DNA from: Bacteroidota bacterium
Lineage (GTDB): Bacteria > Bacteroidota > Bacteroidia > AKYH767-A > OLB10
Reading direction: 5' to 3'
Length of the DNA: 64,000 nt
Assembly: GCA_016709725.1 (NCBI GenBank)
Contig: JADJMG010000013.1
Location: forward strand, 76,465 to 140,464
The notes under the pieces were generated by a model. It searched no databases, had not been told where the DNA came from, and worked only from the letters and a program-made list of their open reading frames with translations. A program made the translations under genes and the position numbers. Shown here in pieces: positions 35,534 through 43,525 of the stretch (positions within the stretch are counted from its first letter, which is position 1; each line of letters begins with the position of its first letter).

Positions 35534-36960
35534 CTTAGTTTTGGATTATTCTTTGGTTTAAATATTTTTTTGAAAAAGCTTACATAAGCATCTCGGTCAA
35601 AAATAACTGAATCATGTGTGGCTTTGTAAATTAAAAACAATCCTACCGGCAATAGAATCATGGATGATGTCCACATTCCTCTCCAAGCGGGCAACACCCC
35701 TTCTTTCGCAAACTTCTCACCAGTTATACTCAAAATATGATACAAGAGAAAGAAAATAATGGAGATCACCAAGGGCATTCCGAGACCACCTTTACGAATG
35801 ATCGCTCCTAACGGTGCGCCTATGAGAAAAAGAATAAAGCAAGCTGCCGACAACGTCAGTTTACGATGCCATTCTACTTCGAAGCGTGCCAACTGACTGT
35901 ATCTCGATTCCTTCTCATCCTTAATACCCATCACAAATGATTGCATAGATCGAGCTTGATTTTTTGCATTCTCATACAGTTGATTCGTATTAGCATGTAA
36001 ACTGGTATCCAACAAAGCAAACTTCGGACTTGTTTTCATCTTCGATTTAAACTCAGCCGAATCACGCAGGAATAAAAAGTTATGTGAAATATTGATTGAG
36101 ATTAAGGAGTTACTCGACAACTCCTCCTTCTTTAAGCTATCCACTGCATGACCCAATTGCCCCAAATTCATCATTTGGTGTCCACCTTTGAACATATCTT
36201 CATTGGTACGATTGAGTTGAAACTGCGACAAGTCAAATCGAATAACATATTGCTTAAAAGAATTCCGCATCAGTGGATGGGTGTCTACCCCATTTTTATT
36301 CTTACTTTTTTCCTCGTAGCTATTTCCTTCAAATAAAGAAAGAATCAAATATCGCTGGTCGGGCGAAGATTCCATCACTCCTCTTTTAGCAATAACCACT
36401 TTACGATTTCCAATTCCTGCGGTATGATCATAAATCATCACATTCCGAATGGTTTTTCCATCGTCATCCTTCTGTCCTACTTTAATACTATAGCCTTCTA
36501 TCCCATTATAAAAAACGCCTTCACGAATGGATAATGATGGTTTTTGCTGACGAATATCGTAGAGCAATGAACCCATCTTCAAATTCGTATAAGGCAATAC
36601 ATTATTTGAAAAAAAGAAGGCTGTAGCGCTTATCAAAAACACGGCAAAAAACAAAGGCCGCATGATGCGTTGTAAGGAAACTCCGCTTGCTTTTGCAGCC
36701 GTAAGCTCAAAATGCTCTGCTAAATTTCCGAACGTCATGATGGACGATACCAGGATGGCTAAAGGAAGTGCCAAAGGAACTAAGTTCGCGGAAGTGTAAA
36801 ACAATAATTCGGCAATAACTAATCCGTCAATTCCCTTCCCTACCAAATCATCAATATACTTCCATAAAAACTGCATGAGCAAGACAAATAAAGAAATAAA
36901 AAAAGTGAGGAAGAACGGACTTATAAAAGACTTAAGAATAAGCGTATCTAATTTCTTCAC
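35530..36960 (-). CDS. LptF/LptG family permease
   Basis: A 476-residue YjgP/YjgQ permease, the inner-membrane part of the LptB2FG lipopolysaccharide extractor. Transmembrane helices near residues 10-30, 55-80 and 100-120 precede a beta-jellyroll periplasmic domain, and three more helices close the protein. The start is taken as GTG at 36960 (KKLDTLILKSFISPFFLTFF); the longer frame begins at a TTG that lies inside the -7 element. Bacteroidota often have a single LptF/G-like fusion of this length. Confidence 0.92.
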   Translation of the reverse strand: MKKLDTLILKSFISPFFLTFFISLFVLLMQFLWKYIDDLVGKGIDGLVIAELLFYTSANLVPLALPLAILVSSIMTFGNLAEHFELTAAKASGVSLQRIMRPLFFAVFLISATAFFFSNNVLPYTNLKMGSLLYDIRQQKPSLSIREGVFYNGIEGYSIKVGQKDDDGKTIRNVMIYDHTAGIGNRKVVIAKRGVMESSPDQRYLILSLFEGNSYEEKSKNKNGVDTHPLMRNSFKQYVIRFDLSQFQLNRTNEDMFKGGHQMMNLGQLGHAVDSLKKEELSSNSLISINISHNFLFLRDSAEFKSKMKTSPKFALLDTSLHANTNQLYENAKNQARSMQSFVMGIKDEKESRYSQLARFEVEWHRKLTLSAACFILFLIGAPLGAIIRKGGLGMPLVISIIFFLLYHILSITGEKFAKEGVLPAWRGMWTSSMILLPVGLFLIYKATHDSVIFDRDAYVSFFKKIFKPKNNPKLS

Positions 36961-36981
36961 TTTTTGTTTGGGCTTGGATTG

Positions 36982-36989
36982 CAAAAATA
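36982..36989 (-). promoter_or_regulatory. TAnnTTTG -7 element of the LptF/G gene
   Basis: TATTTTTG on the minus strand, 21 bp upstream of the preferred GTG start. It is back to back with the element of the divergent gene, only 3 bp apart. Confidence 0.45.
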
Positions 36990-36992
36990 CCC

Positions 36993-37000
36993 TAAGTTTG
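36993..37000 (+). promoter_or_regulatory. TAnnTTTG -7 element of the divergent hypothetical gene
   Basis: TAAGTTTG, with a TTTG 22 bp upstream, ends 10 bp before the ATG at 37011. Confidence 0.5.
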
Positions 37001-37010
37001 GCTAATAACG

Positions 37011-37640
37011 ATGGACAATCTGAAAGTAAAATTTGAAAAGGATGAGTTAGCCCTGCTCACCCAACCTGAGTTCTTCTTAACAAAGAAGCGATTAGGAGTT
37101 AAAATCAATGATTTGTTGACTCAATGTATTCCCATTATTCAAGAAAAACTTAAGACAAATTCATCCCATCTTCCGCAAAACATCGTTAATTCTCAACCGA
37201 AAATAAGCAGAGGAGAGAACTATTTATCATTTCCTTGGCAAATTCTCGATTACCCACGCGACTTTGGCAAGGATGATATTTTCGCACTCAGAACACTTTG
37301 TTGGTTTGGAAATGGATTTAGTGTGAGTTTGCATTTATCTGGTGCATATGCAAAAAAGTACATAGATGGATTAGCAGCCAATTTATCCATACTAGCAAAA
37401 AATAACTTTTACATCTGCATCCACAGTGAACCCTTCCAACATCACTTTGAAGAAGACAACATCATTAAATGCAGTGATTTCATCCAAGCTGGATCTTCGC
37501 TACATTGGCTTTTAGAAAACAATAAATTCATTAAAATCGTCAAACTATTTTCCTTTGATGAAATTGATTCTCTTCCCGAGGATATTGGAATTGCAACTTC
37601 TGTATTGTTTGAAATATTAGCCACAAAAACAAAATCCTAG
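37011..37640 (+). CDS. Conserved hypothetical protein
   Basis: A 209-residue cytoplasmic protein of unrecognised family, divergent from the LptF/G gene. It is mixed alpha/beta with aromatic motifs (SFPWQILDYPRDF, FALRTLCWFGNGFSVSLHLSG) and an acidic C-terminal helix (FDEIDSLPEDIGIATSVLFEIL). No signal peptide or membrane segment is present. The well-formed promoter element and good codon usage argue that it is real. Confidence 0.7.
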   Translation: MDNLKVKFEKDELALLTQPEFFLTKKRLGVKINDLLTQCIPIIQEKLKTNSSHLPQNIVNSQPKISRGENYLSFPWQILDYPRDFGKDDIFALRTLCWFGNGFSVSLHLSGAYAKKYIDGLAANLSILAKNNFYICIHSEPFQHHFEEDNIIKCSDFIQAGSSLHWLLENNKFIKIVKLFSFDEIDSLPEDIGIATSVLFEILATKTKS

Positions 37641-37890
37641 TACGAATTAATTCTGAATGCAGAATTCAGAATTCAGAATTCAGAATTCAACTATATAAAA
37701 TTAGTTTTAAAATCTAATTCTTAATTCATAATTCTTAACTCCTAACTTGCCTGCAGCAAGCAGGTTCTTATCCAGATAGCTCTATCGGGACTTAATTCTG
37801 ATCCCGTTAAAAGATCAGAACCCCATACATAATTAGTCTCCCGATAACTGATCAGAACCCAATTCTTAATTCTTAATTCTTAATTCTTAA
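37641..37890. repeat. GAATTCA and TTAATTC repeats with degenerate palindromes between convergent genes
   Basis: 37659-37690 is a run of AGAATTC units. 37861-37890 is a run of TTAATTC units ending exactly at the stop codon of the leftward gene. Between them are degenerate ATAGCTCTATCGGGA and TCCCGATAACTGATC pieces of the 18-bp palindrome family. The AATTAAG complement family is the same as at 11.96 kb. Confidence 0.75.
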
Positions 37891-38892
37891 TTACAAACTG
37901 CCTAACAGCATTCTCAACTTTTGCACCTGCGATTCCCACAATCGAATATTGGTGTCTTTTTCACCCTTATTGGCAAAATCGGTGATTACTAAGGCAATAT
38001 CCAAGGTGATATCGTCTTCTTTAATTTCAAACTGAAAATAAGTTCCGTCAGTATCTTCTTCCCACTCAAAACGCACTAAATGCAAATCACGAACTGCCAC
38101 TAAGCGAGCATTTGAATGTCCGCCTTCCCAAACAAAAGTGAATAATTTATCTTTTACATATACTTCATCCGCAAACCATCCTGCTAATCCGCTGGAGTCG
38201 CTTAAGGATGTAAATAAAATTTTTGGAGATGATCTAAATTCAAATTCTAATGAATATTTTTCCTTTAAAGTATTTGTTGGCTCAGCTAACGCTGGAAGTG
38301 GAGCCGTATTTTTTGGCAATGGTTTAGGAAGCGTTCCTGCTTGAATTCGAGGACGCATTTTACTTAGGTCCATCGTCTCTTCTAATTCCTTCATCACTTT
38401 TGCTGCTTTTGCATGAAGGGGATCAATCGTCTCAGCAGGTTTTCCGTTTTTACCTAAAGCTTTTTTATCAACGATTTCTTTTTTTGATTTTGGTACTGGA
38501 GACTTCTCTGCAACTTTTGGCTTCTCTATGGGCGTTTCACCTGCTTTAACTTTTTCTGCTTTAACCGGAATAACTTTAGCAATTGGCTTTGGGGCCGATG
38601 GTTTAACCGCTACCTTTTTAATAGATGACTTCACTTCAACTTTCTTCACCGGTGCTTTTGCAACCGCTTTTGGCTTTGAAGCAACTACTTTTTTAGGGGC
38701 TGCAACCGTTTTCTTTACTGCAGATTTACTCTTAACGGCAGTCTTTGCGGACGCTGCTTTCTTAACGACATTCTTAGAAGCGACTTTCTTTACCGGCTTT
38801 TTTGCAACCGGTTTTGCTGCTTTTTTGGGAGCAGCCTTTTTAATCACTTTCTTTGTCGCTACTGCTTTTTTCTTATTTTTTGCAGACGCCAT
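37891..38892 (-). CDS. START-like domain protein with histone H1-like Lys/Ala/Pro tail
   Basis: A 333-residue protein in two parts. Residues 1 to about 135 are almost wholly Lys, Ala, Val and Pro (KKAAPKKAAKPVAKKPVKK and similar units), like eukaryotic histone H1 tails and bacterial AlgP or Hc1. A linker follows. The C-terminal 130 residues are a START-like (Bacteroidota START_2) domain: LEFEFRSSPKILFTSLSDSSGLAGWFADEV, FTFVWEG, and VQKLRMLLG at the end. Family members normally consist of the domain alone. The tail should bind DNA or other polyanions without specificity; the fusion is unusual. Confidence 0.88.
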   Translation of the reverse strand: MASAKNKKKAVATKKVIKKAAPKKAAKPVAKKPVKKVASKNVVKKAASAKTAVKSKSAVKKTVAAPKKVVASKPKAVAKAPVKKVEVKSSIKKVAVKPSAPKPIAKVIPVKAEKVKAGETPIEKPKVAEKSPVPKSKKEIVDKKALGKNGKPAETIDPLHAKAAKVMKELEETMDLSKMRPRIQAGTLPKPLPKNTAPLPALAEPTNTLKEKYSLEFEFRSSPKILFTSLSDSSGLAGWFADEVYVKDKLFTFVWEGGHSNARLVAVRDLHLVRFEWEEDTDGTYFQFEIKEDDITLDIALVITDFANKGEKDTNIRLWESQVQKLRMLLGSL

Positions 38893-39015
38893 ATTTCACC
38901 CTTATTAATTTCGTATTATGCTTGGGCGGAAATATAGTTAAAAATTAATATGAACTATACTCCTTTAGACTAAATCTATTGACTATGCTAAATTCAATTT
39001 TAAGACCAAAGTACA

Positions 39016-39531
39016 ATGCGTAAAATATTGATATATAGTACGATTGCACTGATTTCGATTATTTCTGTTTTCTTAGCAAATTATGCATTAGTGTTTCATT
39101 TAACTGCAAAGATTGTCTCAAGCATTGCCATTTTGATAAGTTTAGTCCATCTTTTACTAACTTTTATCCATCCCAAAGGGTGGCTTCAAAAAGAAAAGCA
39201 TTTTTTAGAAATGTGGGTCGGACCGCTCCTCTTTTCTTTGCATAAAATTATTAGCCCAATTTCCATCATACTGCTACTATGGGCTCAGCCATTTTTGTTA
39301 AGATGGATGAATAGGGGTTCTAATAAGGTTCACGAAGAAGTATCCATTCTCAACAAATGGAAAAAATCATCATTAGAAGTCATGTTGATCGCTTTCACAT
39401 TTTGGGGATTAGATATGGTTAGAGAATATACGGTATGGCATGAATTTCAATTTCGAATGTTACCTACTGTTTTAGTATTAATTTTGTTTTTGAATTGGAT
39501 AATTTTCAGAAAAAATAATTCAAGATCATAA
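39016..39531 (+). CDS. Membrane protein of unknown function
   Basis: A 171-residue protein with five probable transmembrane helices (about residues 5-22, 30-52, 68-90, 118-135 and 147-164) and a positively charged cytoplasmic loop (RWMNRGSNKVHEE). No family recognised. It is divergent from the START-domain gene and about 180 bp upstream of the SanA-like gene on the same strand. Confidence 0.65.
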   Translation: MRKILIYSTIALISIISVFLANYALVFHLTAKIVSSIAILISLVHLLLTFIHPKGWLQKEKHFLEMWVGPLLFSLHKIISPISIILLLWAQPFLLRWMNRGSNKVHEEVSILNKWKKSSLEVMLIAFTFWGLDMVREYTVWHEFQFRMLPTVLVLILFLNWIIFRKNNSRS

Positions 39532-39714
39532 TTTAGAAGTGGCTTGAATAATAAATCGAAATGTAATTCTATCAATAACTTTTCCACATTTTTCACTCTC
39601 CTTGTTGGTATCAATTTATAAATCTACAATAACCACAGTAGAATTGAGTTAAATTTGTTCAAGCTTTTTTTCTTTAGATGGATGGATTCATCTCAAGAAA
39701 GGAAATAGGTTAGA

Positions 39715-40416
39715 ATGAAGAATACAGTAACCAACTACTTTAACAGCATCCAACAATTTGTATTTCGCAATAAAAAAGCGATTCTAATTTCGGGTGCTAT
39801 TGTTTTTTTACTGAGTTTGTCCGCATTATTTTATGCTAATTACCGAGTGAATACCGAAACCGATAAATACATCTACAAAAGCTTGAGTGAAGTTCCGGCG
39901 GTTCGGGTTGGATTGGTATTGGGTACTAGTCGCTATACATCATCAGGAAAGTCAAATCCATTTTTCTACAATCGCATTCAAGCTGCCAAGGCATTATTTT
40001 ACTCGGGTAAAGTTCAATATTTATTATTGAGTGGAGATAATCGCTACTTCAGTTATAACGAACCCCGAGAGATGCGCAAAGAACTTTTGAGAATGGGCAT
40101 ACCCGATAGTGTGATCGCGATGGATTTTGCAGGCTTCCGCACCCTCGACTCGGTAGTAAGAGGAAAGAAAGTTTTTAAATTAAATAGATTCATTATTATC
40201 TCCCAAGAATTTCATGGACGAAGAGCCGTTTATATTGCTCGTCATCATGACATAGATGCGATTGCATATGTGGCCACCGATCCACCTTCTGAATATACCT
40301 GGACCGTTGAATTGCGCGAATACTTTGCTCGCGTGGCGATGTTACTCGACCTTTATTTATTTGATACAAAACCTTATTTTTTGGGGGAGGAGAAACTGCC
40401 GGAGGGAGCATATTAA
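39715..40416 (+). CDS. SanA/YdcF-like DUF218 membrane protein
   Basis: A 233-residue protein of the SanA (vancomycin high-temperature exclusion) subgroup of DUF218. One N-terminal transmembrane helix (about 21-42) is followed by a periplasmic Rossmann-like domain with VRVGLVLGTSRYTSSGKSNPFFYNR, LLLSGDNRYFSYNEPREMRKEL, GFRTLDSVVRGKKVF and SQEFHGRRAVYIARHH. SanA affects outer-membrane barrier function. Its stop is followed within 5 bp by GCGAAATGCGAA repeats. Confidence 0.92.
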   Translation: MKNTVTNYFNSIQQFVFRNKKAILISGAIVFLLSLSALFYANYRVNTETDKYIYKSLSEVPAVRVGLVLGTSRYTSSGKSNPFFYNRIQAAKALFYSGKVQYLLLSGDNRYFSYNEPREMRKELLRMGIPDSVIAMDFAGFRTLDSVVRGKKVFKLNRFIIISQEFHGRRAVYIARHHDIDAIAYVATDPPSEYTWTVELREYFARVAMLLDLYLFDTKPYFLGEEKLPEGAY

Positions 40417-40575
40417 TCGACACGAAATGCGAATTAACACGAAATGCGAAATTTTTGTTAATTTATCCCGATTGCTATCGGGACTAATTAACACGAAACA
40501 AGATTTCGTATTCGACTTTCGCATTTCGTGTTAATTCGCATTTCGCGTTAATAGGTGTTAATTCGTTTTTCGCGT
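40417..40575. repeat. Inverted GCGAAATGCGAA arrays around a TCCCGATTGCTATCGGGA palindrome
   Basis: Two forward CACGAAATGCGAA units (40421-40449) are mirrored by two reverse units TTCGCATTTCGTG/TTCGCATTTCGCG (40519-40548). A palindrome TCCCGATTGCTATCGGGA sits between them at about 40467-40484. The right side runs into the 3' end of lolD, whose last codons (ACG CGA AAA ACG AAT TAA) resemble the repeat. Confidence 0.8.
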
Positions 40576-41238
40576 AGTAGTAATTCCAGAAATCTTCCCA
40601 TCCGTCATCGTAAGTTTCCGATCGGCCATACCGGCTAATTCTTCGTTATGGGTTACGATCACAAAGGTTTGATGCAACTTATCTCTCAATTCAAAAAAGA
40701 GTGCATGTAAGGCTCTAGCGTTTGCTGAATCTAAATTTCCAGAAGGCTCATCTGCTAAAATTAAATAGGGATTATTCATCAGCGCTCTGGCGATGGCAAT
40801 TCGTTGTTGTTCACCCCCACTTAATTGGGAAGGTTTATGCTCACTTCGACTTTGCATCCCCAAAATGCCAAGCAACTCCATGGCTCTTTCGCTGGCTTCC
40901 TTCATGCGCATTCCATGAATTAAAGCCGGCATACACACATTTTCTAAGGCCGTAAATTCAGGGAGTAATTGATGAAATTGAAAGATAAAGCCAATATGCT
41001 TATTTCGAAAAGCCGCCAATTTCTTCCCATTCAGTTGTTGGATTTCGGTACCCTTAATGGAAATAAATCCTTTGTCGGGTTGATCGAGTGTGCCCAACAT
41101 ATGTAATAATGTACTTTTTCCTGCACCCGAAGCGCCTACAATACTCACCACTTCACCTGCCTCAATATCCAGATCAATTCCCTTTAAAACAGTGAGATCA
41201 CCGTACGATTTTTCTAATCCTCTTGCAGTTACGAGCAT
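40558..41238 (-). CDS. lolD: ABC transporter ATP-binding protein, LolD-like
   Basis: A 226-residue ATPase of the LolD/MacB group. Walker A is GASGAGKSTLLH, the signature LSGGEQQRIAIARAL, Walker B LILADEPSGNLD, and the late switch His is in IVTHNEELA. LolD powers release of lipoproteins from the inner membrane with LolC/E; those partner genes are not in the window, so the assignment rests on ATPase similarity. The final residues TTRKTN derive from the adjoining repeat. ATG at 41238. Confidence 0.9.
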   Translation of the reverse strand: MLVTARGLEKSYGDLTVLKGIDLDIEAGEVVSIVGASGAGKSTLLHMLGTLDQPDKGFISIKGTEIQQLNGKKLAAFRNKHIGFIFQFHQLLPEFTALENVCMPALIHGMRMKEASERAMELLGILGMQSRSEHKPSQLSGGEQQRIAIARALMNNPYLILADEPSGNLDSANARALHALFFELRDKLHQTFVIVTHNEELAGMADRKLTMTDGKISGITTTRKTN

Positions 41239-41242
41239 GGGG

Positions 41243-41250
41243 CAAATATA
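41243..41250 (-). promoter_or_regulatory. TAnnTTTG -7 element of lolD
   Basis: TATATTTG on the minus strand ends 4 bp before the lolD ATG, another near-leaderless arrangement. Confidence 0.5.
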
Positions 41251-41397
41251 GAAAATTCAATGCCTCTTCTTGGCCGTTTAACATTGAGTTTGAGTAAGAG
41301 CTTCAAAAAAGCGGTGGGCTGTAAAAAATGATCAAAGGTGACCATTCAACACAATAAATTTAAAAGTAGAATCGTCTTGAAGTTTCCTCAATCCTCT

Positions 41398-41405
41398 TAT
41401 TTTTG
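41398..41405 (+). promoter_or_regulatory. TAnnTTTG -7 element of the vWA-like gene
   Basis: TATTTTTG overlaps the upstream TTG of the open frame and ends 6 bp before the GTG at 41412, which favours GTG as the start. Confidence 0.45.
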
Positions 41406-41411
41406 CAATCT

Positions 41412-43502
41412 GTGGAAATAGCCTTGATTCTCTCTTACCCTTGGTGGTATACTGTTTTTTGTGTGATATGTGGTGCGGCCTATGCGTGGCTTATGTACCG
41501 CAAAGAACCACTGCTCAATGAGGTATCTACATGGACGGGTCGCGTTTTGATTGCCTCCCGATTTTTAATGGTGACCTTTCTTGCCTTTCTTTTACTCGGA
41601 CCGATGATAAGAACTTTTAGTCGGGAAGTGGAAAAACCGATTATCATTTTAGCGGTTGACGATTCTAAATCCATCATCAACAGTAAGGATTCATTAGCCC
41701 GAAAAGAACAAATCAAAACTGATTTTGAAAAACTTAATAATGAGCTGAAGTCCGATTACGATGTTCGCCAGTTTTCTTTTGGAGATCATGTTGCTGAAAA
41801 AATCGAGTTTCAGTTTCAGGATCGACTTACTAATTTCACGCAGTTTTACAATTACCTCGATGTACAATTCACTAATCGTAATGTAGGGGCTATTGTGATG
41901 GCAACGGATGGACTCTTTAACGAAGGTACCAATCCTGTTTATGGTCCAGCACGAATTAAAGTTCCTGTTTATCCGATGGCGCTTGGCGATTCAACGGTGC
42001 GAAAGGATTTATTGATTGCTCGTGTTAATCATAATAAAATTGCATTTTTAGGAAATAGTTTTCCTTTAGAGATTATCATAGATGCAAAGCAAGCTGCAGG
42101 TAGTCGGAGTAATTTAACCATCGAAGAAGATAGCGTTGTCGTTTATAATCGTTCAATAGAAATTTCAGGTTCTAATTTTCATGCTACTGTTCCTGCTGTG
42201 CTCGATGCAAAATCGAAAGGCATTCATCATTATAAGGTGAAATTAAGCTCGATAGAAGGTGAAGTTACACTCATCAACAATCAATATGATTTGTTTGTTG
42301 AAGTGATTGAACAAAAGCAAAAGGTGCTCGTGTTATTTGCTGCGCCTCACCCCGATCTCGCCGTTTTGCGTCAGACATTAGAGAGTAATTTGAATTATGA
42401 AATTTCTGTGGTGAAGGCCAGTGAATTTACGGGTCGATTGGGTGATTTTAATTTATTAGTACTCCACAATATTCCATCCATCACAGGAAACGAAACTGCA
42501 TTACTTAGCAAGATCAATGAAAGTGGAATTAGTACGTGGTCGATTTTAGGAGCGTCAACCAATATCGAAGAATTTAATGAGGGTAAGTTTGGAATTTCAA
42601 TCTCACAAGCTAACGGACAACTTAACGACGTACAGGCGTCGCCGATAGATAATTTTAGTTTGTTTACCGTTTCAGAAGAGTTGTTGGATGCAATTAAAAC
42701 ATGGCCTCCTTTAAAATCACCTTTTGGAGTTTATCAGTCGAACACCAATATTTACACATTACTCAATCAGAAAATTGGAATAGTAAACACTTCACAACCT
42801 CTGCTCCTCTTCAGCGAACAAAATGGAAGGAAACAAGCAGTTCTCGCGGGTGAAGGTTTTTGGAGATGGAGATTAACGGATTTCAATGATCATGGGAATC
42901 ATCTTTTAAGTCAGGAGTTTGTTTTGAATATTATTCAATATTTATCGGTGAAAGAAAGTCGGAGTCCGTTTAAATTCATTGCGAAATCGAATTACAAAGA
43001 GAATGAAAGTTTAATTTTCGATGCGCAACTTTACAATCAAACTGAACAACTCGTCAATCAACCCGATGTTTCGGTTCGTATTTACAATAAAGCGGGCAAG
43101 GAGTTTCTCTTTACCATGTCGAAAACGGATAAGGCTTACACTCTCAATGCAGGAGTATTTCCAGTAGGAAATTATCGCTACAAGGCCGAAGTGAAATTAG
43201 GCGATAAAATTCTTTCTCAACAAGGAGAATTTAGTGTGAGCGCATTGCAAATCGAAACCGCCATGACGGTGGCAGATCATTCATTGCTTCACGCGCTATC
43301 GGCGCAAACTGGAGGATCGGTATTTTATCCAGGTCAGGTAGATGAGTTAATCAAGAAACTAAAATCGAATGAGAATTTAAAGAGCATTTCCTTCATGCAC
43401 AAAAAACTAGAAGACCTCTTGAAGGAACCGTGGTTTTTCTTTTTGTTGATTGTGTTGATTTCGTTGGAATGGTTTATCAGGAAGAGGGCGGGGAGTTATT
43501 AG
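41412..43502 (+). CDS. Large vWA-like membrane protein
   Basis: About 696 residues. Two N-terminal transmembrane helices (about 10-28 and 45-65) precede a vWA-like domain (IIILAVDDSKSIINSKDSLARKEQ; AIVMATDGLFNEGTNPVY), then beta-sandwich and class-I amidotransferase-like segments (KVLVLFAAPHPDLAVLRQTLESN), and one C-terminal helix near residues 672-690. Proteins like this are conserved in Bacteroidota and resemble BatA/MoxR-associated membrane proteins; function unknown. The TAG stop is the first bases of a TAGCTACTGGCT repeat, directly upstream of the palindrome array. Confidence 0.82.
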   Translation: MEIALILSYPWWYTVFCVICGAAYAWLMYRKEPLLNEVSTWTGRVLIASRFLMVTFLAFLLLGPMIRTFSREVEKPIIILAVDDSKSIINSKDSLARKEQIKTDFEKLNNELKSDYDVRQFSFGDHVAEKIEFQFQDRLTNFTQFYNYLDVQFTNRNVGAIVMATDGLFNEGTNPVYGPARIKVPVYPMALGDSTVRKDLLIARVNHNKIAFLGNSFPLEIIIDAKQAAGSRSNLTIEEDSVVVYNRSIEISGSNFHATVPAVLDAKSKGIHHYKVKLSSIEGEVTLINNQYDLFVEVIEQKQKVLVLFAAPHPDLAVLRQTLESNLNYEISVVKASEFTGRLGDFNLLVLHNIPSITGNETALLSKINESGISTWSILGASTNIEEFNEGKFGISISQANGQLNDVQASPIDNFSLFTVSEELLDAIKTWPPLKSPFGVYQSNTNIYTLLNQKIGIVNTSQPLLLFSEQNGRKQAVLAGEGFWRWRLTDFNDHGNHLLSQEFVLNIIQYLSVKESRSPFKFIAKSNYKENESLIFDAQLYNQTEQLVNQPDVSVRIYNKAGKEFLFTMSKTDKAYTLNAGVFPVGNYRYKAEVKLGDKILSQQGEFSVSALQIETAMTVADHSLLHALSAQTGGSVFYPGQVDELIKKLKSNENLKSISFMHKKLEDLLKEPWFFFLLIVLISLEWFIRKRAGSY

Positions 43503-43525
43503 CTACTGGCTGGTTTGATTTCCAC

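Noticed and set aside
38528..38908. 126-codon open frame on the plus strand opposite the START-domain gene
   Set aside because: It is the complement of the Lys/Ala-rich tail; the biased composition keeps the antisense frame open by chance.
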